This document shows positions 43,909 through 55,900 of a stretch of DNA of 64,000 bases, piece after piece; position 1 is the first letter of the stretch; each line of letters opens with the position of its first letter. The notes beneath the pieces are model-generated. The model searched no databases and was not told the DNA's origin. It saw only the letters and a list, made by a program, of their open reading frames with translations. The position numbers and the translations under genes were made by a program. Origin of the DNA: Mytilus galloprovincialis (lineage: Eukaryota > Mollusca > Bivalvia > Mytilida > Mytilidae); contig NC_134843.1 of NCBI RefSeq assembly GCF_965363235.1, forward strand, positions 4,898,001 to 4,962,000, in the 5' to 3' direction.

Positions 43909-46900
43909 GTTTGTATTTTTCAGCGCTCTAAACAGGTTGGGGACCACAGGCACTCGTCTCAGAAAAAAATTCCTATATAAAACGTTTAGGCTCAGTTTTG
44001 AATAGACTTAGTAAACTTACTATATTTCATACTTTTATTCTTAGTATGTACTTATGCCGAATCAAAATAAAGTTTTCTTATCTTATCTTTTTCTTATCTT
44101 ATCTTATACCTTTATATAACCACTAGGTACTTACAATGTAACTTGTGATTTAGAAAAATTTCAACAGATGGCGAAATTTCTTTATATGCCGATTTCTTGG
44201 CTGTCAACACAACTTAAATTTGTAGACGAAATAATTACGATTGACATTTTGGTAGGATTGCTACGGATGGTTCCGACAACAAAAGTAGGCGTGATATACA
44301 CCATTGTGAAGAAAAATCAATTTAGAATTACGACATAACAAGTTTTAGTGGGGTTGACAGCCAATAAATTGGCATATAACAGAATTTCGCCACCTGCTGA
44401 CATTTTTCTAAATCACGAGTTAAGTACCTTACAAGTGTTATATAAAGGTTAGTCCGAGATTACTCTGACGTCCAACGGCTGTTTTGCCAGACAAGCTGGG
44501 GCCGTGGGACGTCAGAGCTCGTTCCATATCAAAAAGTGGGTATTTGCCCACCCAAAATAGATGCGCTGCTTCGTCGCTTCTGGTGCCGATTAAGGGCCTT
44601 GGAATTATATAAATTGGGCATCAATCTGTTCATTTTTCATTTATCTCTTCATTTATATGTAAGTTTCACCTACCTGCCAACCTTTATTTTACAAGGATAG
44701 TTGGTAACATTTACTAGAAGAATTTTTCGATAAGCTATAAACTGCAGTTTAAATAAAATTGTACAAATTAAGAGACCCATATTATTTAATTTGAGCTCAT
44801 TTTATCCTCATACTAGAAAAGCATGTTTCCTTCTAAAGACCTGCTGTTAATGCAATTTTCAGCAATAGTGCTGTATTAATGTTCATTTTTCCCCACCATA
44901 CCTTAATATGAAACTCTTCTAATCTTTCCATGAGTGATTTCCATCACCTAGATTTTCCATGTCACAATGGACATGATTTCAACGATTTAATTGAAAGATC
45001 TCCAAATGTGTGTATTTTATTTTGTAATACACATATTCTTTGTAATCATTTGTCTATCAGTCATTTAATTTATGTTTTTCTTTACATCTTAAACAATAAA
45101 AACAGTGTGGTGTTCTTTCAAGTGTATTTTCCCATTCTGCAAAAATTATACACATCGAAATTTAACCTGTCTCTATTTTGTCATCAAATCATGAAAAAGC
45201 TGACACGAAAAAAACAAGGTCATTTAAAGTATTTTTTTGTTACAAAAGGTTGATAAGAAGCTTATTTGCCCTTTCATTGTATCATTCTCCTTTATACAAT
45301 GGTCTATTTTACCAGCATATCATGTTGACAGTACTATTCTGTAAACCAGGACAGTCGCACATGGCTTTTCTAACAAAGTAATATGGATTTATGAATATTC
45401 CTGGGATGCTGTTTTTTGCGGTTAAAAGTGCACAAGGAATTTAAATGTTAGAATAAGTATGACTTTTCTATAAGCTACATGTTTTATGCAGACTTTGGCC
45501 AATTCACACCAATTAACTAAACCAAATACATGAAATATCCATGAAAATACAATTCTTCCTCAATCAAAGAAAAATTGTGGTACCCTTGAAAATTTATTAA
45601 TAAATCCACCAAATCAATAAAAAAAGTATTACTCAGGTAGTCTTCCTTATGCTTTTGACTAATTTTATCATTTTGCAATAGCCGTCATATAGAATTAATA
45701 TATTTGTGAAAATAGTTAAAGCTTTCTATTTCTGGGAAAAAAGTACATGTTAATGATATTGTACAAACTTGAAATTGCCAGGACTGACAAATTACACTTG
45801 TTATGTAAACAGGTTTATCCTGTTTACCTAACTAAAGTACATGTACATGTAACATTACTTTTGCAACGGTAAACACTGCATGCCACAATTAAATTAAAAA
45901 AAAATGTTTTGACAGGTAATTTGACAGCGAACTAATAAGATTATTTTTGTAATAAATCTTTGACATAAAATTGAAATATTCTGTAGTCATTCTTCTGTGT
46001 GCTATTGTCATTAATAGTTTTTATGTTACATCTGAGTTTGACATATATGTATTTTATTAATGTAAATTATATATAAGAAAACTGTCGACTAAGTTAATTT
46101 TCAAAAATCATTAGTCTGCTTTATATCAAATTTTAAAACATAAAATATTTTTGTTTTCTTTGGTATGTTAAATCATATTTTAGAACAAATCACTAACATT
46201 AATTGATAAGGAGAAATAGTTTTGACCTTTTTATATGTTGACAGATCGATAAAGATGCCAATGGGACAATTAAATACCATCAGTCTAACTTATTAAAGAA
46301 AGACGGACTGCACCATGGTACTAAGAAAAAGTCAAGCAGACAAACCACAATCAACAAAAAGCTACAGGGAAAACTAAAGATTGTTCAACACCCAAAGTCC
46401 AAATCCACATTAAATGAGGGGAGCGTAGGTGCTATGAAAGCATAAACAATTACTGCTCTACTAGTCATGCTAATCACACCAGTCTTGTTTTTCTTTTATT
46501 CCAGTTTCAGGGTGAAGAATTTAAGATTGATATTCTTGTATTTACAGTATACATGTTACTGTCACCAATGATATAGTGTGATTAGTCTTTAAGATAAAAG
46601 ATTATAATAGGGAAATAAAGTTTATAATTGTTTTCATATTTTAGATTAGTTGTTGGCCAGATAGAAGACCTACTGATTTATTGTCAATATGGTGTAATGA
46701 AACAAAATGGAGACTTTGTTTCTGATCCCAGTGGATGCCAAGAAAAAATACAAATTGGTAATGTATAATTTTTATGAAACGTTTACGACAGTCAAATTTA
46801 ATTTATATTAATAAAATGATAATTGTATTACTATGCCTTTGATATTTACATATATGTACCAGTGTGCTTATATTGTATACATTTTTTGTACATGTGTATC

Positions 46901-49900
46901 AATCATTCAATGTACATGTATAATGTATACAGTAAAAACAGAAGTGTAAGAAGATTTTTTGCGTTTTATAGTTCTGAATGGGAGAGGGTTTTTTAGGAGG
47001 CGTGCACATTAATGAAAGACATAAAATTCAGTTAACCTTTCATTGAAGTAATGTTACTGAACTTATATTAATTTTCAAAGATAGAGTTTTGATTATGAAT
47101 CTCAATATTACAACATAACATGTACTGGGAAATTTTTCAAAAGTATAATCAGAATGATAATAGAAAGTAATGAGGGGATCATCATTCATTTCTATACTTA
47201 TTAAATTTTATGCCATTTTTCTCTCTATTCTTCATAATTTGTCACCCATTGTTCACTATTTTTTTGCTTTATTCTGTACTTCTTATCCATTAGGCTCTTT
47301 ATTTTCTATTTTTGCCTTTTATTCTGTTCTTTTTTTCCTTTATTCTTTAATCTGTGCCTATTGTTCTCTATTCTGTTAACCCCATACAGACCCTCATAGA
47401 ACATGTATTTTATTGAAGGTAATGTAGTTATAGTGACCATGAATTTACTTACTATTCATTTACAGGTAAGAGAAGTGAACATGAATCTCAATGTTCATTT
47501 GCACCTTTACCCTGCCCTAACAGTGAGGTTCAATGTGGGAGATTTCGTAAATCAGAGCTGGAATCTCATACAGAAGTTTGTCCTTATTTACCTTGTAGTC
47601 ATGGAAACAAAGGTAAAAATTTATCATTTAATTTTGAATGAAAAAGAAAACTCAGTTCAGAATCTTAAGTTGCAGTTTCTTTTTTGTAATTTCTATCCAA
47701 TTACAATCTTTTGATTGCTAGTTTTTGATGTACATAATATTTGGTGATAGATGTGGCACTTTTAGAAAAAGGGGTAAGTGTACATGTGGAGGAAACCAAA
47801 GTTTTCAGGGGGTTAAACCAACATCCTAAGACTAGTAAATAACCATGTCATGAAACTGAAGTGGAAAATACAAATATTTTCCAAAATAAATGTTCATTGC
47901 TTGTCTATTGCGTTAATTTTATCATTAAGGTGGTACCTAACACTACAGGGAGATAACTCTGTAAAGTCAGCTAAACGTTTTAATTATGTTGTGTTGTAAA
48001 TGGAATATTAAGCTTCTCAATGATCAAAATTGGTGTTTGTCAAACTGCTATATAACCAGTGTAACTTTTCTGACAAAACGGTTGGTTCAAAGTTTTTGAA
48101 AGGTAAGGGCCGATTTTGGCCTCATATTTCAGGTTCATCCAACGAAAGATGTTGGACACTTTTTAAACACTTAAATGTCTATTTCAATTGATTCAATTAG
48201 TATATGTGAAAGATTTTAGCTGATTAAGTCATTAAAAACCCTCTGATTCAAGCAAAAATATGAAAAATCTTTCAAATATGCAAAAAATCGTCACTTTTCA
48301 GATGGTTTTTGTCAAAAATGAAAGTGGCCGCATCCGTGTTCATCCTCAACCTTTATATATGTCATGTATTATCATAAAACACGAATGCGGCCACTTTCAT
48401 TTGAGACGGAAACCGTCTAAAATTTATTCAAAATGCTAAAATTGTGAAGATTTCAGTAATTTAGCATGACTTAATGATGTTGGTACCCAATATATGTGCA
48501 TTGTATTGTCAAAAACAGACCATATTTGTGTAGCAGAAGCATTCTACTTTCCAATAAATAGCTAAAGGATAACATTTTCACAATTTTGCAAAACTGCTAT
48601 ATTTTGGGGCCAAAATGGGGTCTTACTGAACCTACTCCTTTTTGTATTTTTGTTAAAGGGTCCAAGTAAATACTTTGAAAAAAAATTATGAAAATTAAAC
48701 GAGCCAAATTAATTTGAGTGAAAGTGTACCACCTTAAATGGCTGATTTTATATCAACAATAATAGGTCAAAAATCATTTAATAATTTTAAACTCTGTGTT
48801 TTATTTCAGGATGTGAGTTTACAGGGACAAAAGACCAAATATCAGAACACTTGAATCATTGTGGTTATAGAGGATTACAGAATAGTGTTAGCATTAAAGA
48901 TTTTAATCTACAGGTATATATTTGGGAAATATACAAGTCTATTCCTGTTGAAACCACAAACTCACTTATTAGTAACATAAAAATATATAGGTAAAATTTT
49001 GTATGTACAATGTAACATGTGTTATCTGACACACTGGGGGACCAGAAAAAAATGTCGGATTAAACAGATATTAGAATACTCAGGTTTTTTCTTCAAGGAT
49101 AGGCATATTTTGATACCATGAAAATGTGTCAGTTAAAGCAGGATGTTGGAATATTCAGGTGTCGGATTAGGCAGGTTACACTGAATATACATTTTAAAGT
49201 GAGCAAGGTACATTGGATTGTACATGCTGTTTGAGTTTATCAGCTTATTAAATTGATTTAATTGGCTTGTGTATTGCTCCTAAATACTGCTACATAGAGT
49301 AACCAAAATGTAGTACAAAATCTGTGTTTCCAGTGTGGGGGGATATTTTTTTTTATTGTAGACAGAAAATCTAGCCATGTACTCATTTTGAACATAAAGA
49401 GCCAATATGGGATGTATTCTGCAGATTGACATCAATAAAAACCCTAAAAGTCCCCCCCCCCCCCCATTAATATCCCTAATTTTTTATTTTTAGCAGTCAA
49501 ATTGTGAACCTGATTTGTGCTTGCTGATATCTTTCTAGAACCAATAACCATAGATGTAATTTTGGTAGGATTAATAGACATGATCAGTGTTCTCCCCAGG
49601 ATTTTTTCAAGGCGCAAAATTTAAGAGCGCGTAACTCCTTTTTTATAGTGAACTTTTGTGATCTGAATCAATCAGTCATAAATCATAACATGCAATATTG
49701 CTTTGTGTTGTGTGTTTAATAATGCAGAGTATTAATGAATTTACACAAGAATATACTATATATGAAATAAATTGATTTTAAACACAAAAGTTAGTGTAGA
49801 GGGAGGTGTATTCCCCTTTTCATTAGAAGTCATTGATCTGAAAAAAACCTTCTACTTCCATCATGTCTTTTGCTTAGAATTCACCCTTTGTTATTTGCAG

Positions 49901-52900
49901 AGAACATGTTCATTCAGAATTAATAAAATCGAATATGGTTAAGATAGTTGGTATACAACTTTTTAAAACAAAAATATTTTAATGAACAGCTGACTAGTTT
50001 CCATATTTTGACATTAATTTACGCTTCCGTGTGCATTATTGTTAAAAACTGTCTTTGGCAGGTAAATATAAACCAAATTTTGTTAAAGTTAAGACCATTG
50101 GAATTATTTACTGGTGACATTATACAGAAGCCGCGGCGATTCCGTACCCGTGTTGATTGTCTCATAAAATGTTCCAGACGCACGGACTCACGATCGATGT
50201 TCAATCAATCAATGATCATTTTATTTCTAAAAATATGACAGTTTGAAACAAATTTACCTTGCAAGCAACATTTTTCACTTTCAAAATAAATCACTTCTCG
50301 TTATCTTTAATCAAAGTTTATTTTAATTTTTTTGAACTACAAATACTGTCATTCATAATTTTCATCGTAAATATCTTTAGCAATGTGTATTCAAATTTAT
50401 CACGTGTATTGAACACGTTCATTGGTCGTGTTTAAATAGATTCTTCTTCTCGACCAATGAAAAAATTCGTTATATAAATGGTCAAGTAATCACACACGAT
50501 GCTAAATACAATGTATTTGCGATCTATTTCTTCAATTTCTACACTGAAGTTTTTATTTTTTTTTTTATTTTCTTCTGAAAATATCTCTATTCTTGATGAT
50601 CATTTACGCTATTACATGATAACATAGTCCGATAAGGCTGAGATAAGTGTGGCTCAGGTAAAACCATATTATCAGATATTGCGTAACACTGACCGACCTC
50701 TCAGCGGTGATCAGCAACTTGACAATTTTAACCAACATTTATAATGAAAATGTGAAAATTAACACGCTGCGGGATCAAGTATTAAGGGACAGCGGCCAAT
50801 TAAGACGCTGCGGGATTAATGAAAATATTATGAAGGTGCTGCGGTGCCGCAGCGTCATATCGGCCTGGGGAGAACACTGGGTCACATTTTTTTTCTTCTT
50901 ACATCATTCTTAATTTTTTATCTAAACTACATGTATACAAAATGCTGTCTTTGATGAACATGTTTAACCTAGGTCAGGAGCCTGTAGTTCAGTTGTTGTT
51001 GTTGGTTCATGTCTGTCATAGTTGTCTTTCCTAAATTATTTGTTGTGATTAAGATAGTTTGTTTTCTGATTTGGATTGTTTCACATTTTTCATGTCAGGG
51101 TCTTTTACAGCCAACTGTATGGTATGAGTATTTGTCATTGTTGAGGGCTGTAGAGATGTCTCTAACTGCTTACATCCACCTCATTTGAACTCTAGTGGAT
51201 AGTTGTCTCATTGCATTGGCTGTCATATCACATCTACAGCATTTCAAATAATAGTTGCATAATTTTAATTTCAGACCAGACTTTTAGAAGAAAATAATAA
51301 GGAACTAAGAGATCATGTAAATGTATTAGAGAACAAAGTGGTACTATTGGAGGGAAGTAAAACATCTATACAAACACAACTAGAAGGCTGTGTCAGGTAA
51401 CTTCTATAATATTACACCTTTAAAGGGAAATTCCGCGATTTTTTACTTATCATCTAATTATGTTCATCTTAACATAAAAAACACATTTGCAAAGTTTTAA
51501 ATTTATATTCCTTCTAATAACGGAGAAAATCAAGCATTTGTAACTTTTTTGGTTGAATTCTCGAGTGGGTCGTGACGTTTTAGCCCGATGTGTTGAATTC
51601 TGGGAAAAAATAAAATCTGTTTAACTCTTATAGCTTATCCACAATATACGTAATTAAAAGCGCACAACTGACAAATGGTCGTAGTTATTAACCACAATAT
51701 AAGAATGAACGAAAATGAATATGCATATACCGTTTTGTATTGATTGAATTAAACTCATATAAAATTATCTCTAGTAAATGTTTTCGAATAAATTTCATTA
51801 AATATTGTTAAGATTTTTTTCATAAAATATTTATTGAACATTTTTACTGATATTGAACTGAAAATATTTCAGTTCTATTTACCGTTATTGTTTTGATAAT
51901 CATTTCAACGCAACTAATGTGTGAGCAGAGAGTGTATATTATTTTGTAAAGGTCACTGTATATTTCTCGGCTTGAGGTCAATTCGTTTACCTTGTAGCTA
52001 TTTAGCCGCAGGTGTGAGTTCAAGCGTACACAGGTATGAATGTTGTTATTTGGAAAGGATAACTTGACAGAAAGGATTAAAAAGAGTATGCTGTATTTAA
52101 TACACTAAGATTTAATACACGATGAGAATAAAGATATAATAATTAAATTGTGTAAATTAATTGAAAATAAAATTCAGATTCGTAATTCCGAATGTGTATA
52201 AAAATAAAAGGAAACAATTTTTTATTACTTTCTTAGCGGCAATTGACGTAAAGATTCAAATATGAAGTAAAAAATAGTAGTTTTAATCTTTAATAAAAAC
52301 TAAATGCAATATTACCCAATTTGATATACCATTGCACATCTGTTTGATATCATTGACTTTACCGGAATTTCTTAACTTGTATTCAAATCTGGCTGTGTTT
52401 AAATGCTCATAAAACTATCGCAATTTTAAAGTTTTTAATTGAAAAAAAATACAACACACAACATGCATGATTTTTTTTTAATTTTCTTTGAACATTTCAT
52501 TCTTACATAATTAAATTCATTCGACAATCCTTTACACGAACTTTTTGTGAAAAGAATACCAATTATCTAAGCTAAGGCATTATTTTTTTTGAGGATTTTT
52601 GTACTTTTATTTTTAAAATTCTATGATAATATTTGTGCAATGTTGAACATGATAGCCGTCATTAATCCAAATAAGTAATACAGTAGTTGTAATAAAACTT
52701 ATATTTTAGTCATGCATAACTGATATTGACGAATTTATAATAGTTCGTCCATACATCGTTGTTCTTGAAACAATCATTATTAGTATACATGTAAGTTTCG
52801 TGACGTATAAGCGCCATTGAGGATGAGCTCCAGAGAAAGCAGACTAGTAGCGTTTCGTTAGTTTGTTTGTTGGGAAAGGAGAGGAAATGCAACCACTTGT

Positions 52901-55900
52901 ACAGATAAACGACAGAATTACCATACAAGCATTTATAGTCAACACAACCAGAAAGAGTTCCCATCGTTGGACGGGGAATATGAAGGCTTCCAAGAATGAA
53001 CAAGTGACATGTCCAACTCTGAACAGTTAGAAAACGGACTATCGACATCGACCGCTTGTTCTTGATATTTGAAAATGCATGCATATATATGTATACGTTT
53101 ATGATAGTGATGAGTTCTTGCGTCTGACAAAAACTAAATTCCTTCATGGTTATATCTTGCCATAGGTTTATATTGGTTTGTAAGGTGATTACTCAAAATC
53201 GTTATTTGAAAATCCTCACAAGTGTATAACACGGAGAAGCTCTGAAGGTACATTACTCCCATTTTGTTTGGGTGTGAACCATCGATGTTTATAGCAATAT
53301 CAAAGAATAAGATGATGATGGTAGAAAGAACTATGGGAGTCATGTGGCAAATATTACATGCATATCGGACCATGAGTTGTCAATCTGTATGAAAAGCTTT
53401 CCAATACAACCATATTATTGAGAAGGAATGTTTACATGCTATACTCTCGTACTAGTATTACAGGGTTCTTGTGGTGTTCACCTTAGACACACATCTTTTT
53501 AACGATGTTTAAAAAAAAGACAGAACTAATTTAATGTCATATTTCCCTATTTTTTAAATATAACTAAAAGTCTTTTATCTGACAAGAATACCCCTATTTA
53601 GCGGACAAGTAATTTATTCTTTTTTCTGTTATTGAATACCAAGCAGTGGCGGATCCAGAAATTTTCATAAGTGGGGGCCCACTGACTGACCTAAGAGGGG
53701 GCCCGCTCCAGTTACGCTTCAATGATTCCCTATATAAGCAACCAATTTTTTTCCCAAAAAGGGGGGCCCGGGCCCCCTGCCCCCTGCCCCCCCTAAATCC
53801 GCCTCTGCCAAGAAAGAAAATAAATCCTGAAATTAATTTGAAACTTTGATACTCAATAGTTTCCCAGCAAAATATTCACATCCCTTGGGGATAATCAGTG
53901 TTCGTCCAGTGGCATATATAATTGGGATGACGAATTCCTTCCTTTGTTCGTGAACAATCTTATTGAAATATAAATCTGTGATTTTACTATGTCCACAACT
54001 TCGATGAACCAAAGCAAATTATACATCGACCTGTATTTAAATCAAATTGGTTCTCTTCTTCTTCTTCTTCTTCTGGTATACAATAGTCTATCGACATTCG
54101 ATGATTACATACTGTTGGCATACGTGGACTAGTCTATTTACAAATCTTTTAGCCCAATTTATTCAAAATATATGTTTTTTTCTTATGTTCAATGTATACA
54201 TGTATATATTTTAAATTGCGCTATAGTTCCGTAACTTTCTACCCAGTCGTATAAACGAATCGTCGACAAGGGCGAACATTTTTTTAAATCAATATTTCTG
54301 GTATGTTCCAATCTGTCCTTATATATTACATTTCCCAAATTCACCCTTGGTAAAAATATTTAAATAGAGTTTAATATCATCAAATCTTGTTTTTTGGGTA
54401 TTATTTATATTTTTATGAATAATATTCTTTACACCAGAAATGTTATTTATAAACAAGCCAGTGGCGGATCCAGAAATTTTCATAAGTGGGGCCCACTGAC
54501 TGACCTAAGAGGGGGCCCCGCTCCAGTCATGCTTCAGTGATTCCCTATATAAGCAACCAAATTTTTTCCCAAAAAGGGGGGGCCAGCCCCCCCCACCCCC
54601 TTAAATCCGCCTCTGCAAGCGTATGAGTTTAGTAATGACAAGTAAGACAGAGTTGTATATTATACATCTGATAGTTCAAAATGGAAAGTTGTAAGTTATC
54701 GGCCGTGTACACTCATAAATACCTGCAGAAGTGAAACGATGCATGAACTTGCAAGCCCAACAGGAAATTGCTTGAATACCTGGACGTATCACCTCACACC
54801 CCTCACAATACCTTAAGAAGTAATACCTTTAGCCATGCTGGTGATCAGATGAGGGAAGATCAGAATTTATTTGAAAAAATTTATTATACTTTCAAGAATT
54901 ATGAACAAATTAGATTTTCGAAAACAATTTTCACGGAACACTTATTTATGATTTCAACTTTGACTTTTTACCTAATTCCAATATCAACAGTTTAAAAACA
55001 ACAGACCATGGTAATTTAAAAAAAATAAGAATATTTTCCGTATCAAGTTAGTTAGTCGGATAAAACAACCGTACAATTGACAAGATATCGACACGCAATT
55101 ACGACTACATCGGTTACTGTAGTTTTGTTCCTTTGTGGTTTATAGACATATCGTTGTTATTAATCGGGAAAGAAGACAAAATGGCCGAACGCAGATAATT
55201 GATACTCTAAATTTAAAATCGATGGTGATCGCTTATCTAGCGGAATAAAACTTTAATATCTATGAATTTGAGCATTTTTATACAAAATGAACATAATATC
55301 AATTTTTGATTTTTTTGCGAAGTTTCCCTTTAATATAAATCAACATGATAAAACATCTACAACAACACAACTGGAAAAGTGTGTCATGTAGTTTCTACAA
55401 AATGACATCTTAAAGATGCCGGTATGTTGATTAATATTGATTTTTTTTTATCACACATTTCTTCAGTATTTTGAACAGAATTATTTCATTTTTAATCAAA
55501 AGCTCTGATTCTTAAATTATGACTGGGTGTTATCTTATATGACACAACATGCATTCTTGTTGTGTCATATAAAGTAGATTAAACAAAATTGAGTACCCTT
55601 AAAAATACCTTTTTGAAATTAAGATTGCATAGTTTTGATATTTTACTTTTGATTTTAATGTCTATACCATGTATACAGACCAAAATGTTTTTTTTTTTTA
55701 GATTAACAGTGAACAACAAATATCAATATCTAGCTCTGGTAAGGCAGAGTTTTGAAATGCTTTTGATTTTATGACCAATTTGTCTTAAATCATACATTTT
55801 TTTATATTCATGTAAAGGGAAACAACTTTTATATATGTGCTCATTTCAGTTTAAGAGCTGATTTCTTTTTTTTTTTTTTTGTAGATTAAGACTTTGGTTG

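Larger units (their letters stand above)
51424..55329. mobile_element. 3.9 kb TTAA-flanked element in intron 5
   Basis: The left end AGGGAAATTCCGCGATTTTT and the complement of the right end, AGGGAAACTTCGCAAAAAAA, are related inverted repeats. TTAA flanks both sides (51420-51423 and 55330-55333). No transposase is recognisable. Minus-strand frames near 52939-53373, one with a hydrophobic start, may be remnants of cargo or chance. Two small TIR elements are nested inside. Assignment to piggyBac or Kolobok is not possible by eye. Confidence 0.6.

Noticed and set aside
44930-45253. 107-codon frame in TRAF7-like intron 1 as an extra exon
   Set aside because: No good splice sites in the right phase and no matching segment in TRAF7; composition is that of AT-rich non-coding DNA.
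52710-53373. Minus-strand open frames of 145, 63 and 79 codons, one with a hydrophobic start
   Set aside because: No recognisable domain, the frames overlap each other, and they lie inside a TTAA-flanked element. They may be remnants of cargo but cannot be supported as a gene.
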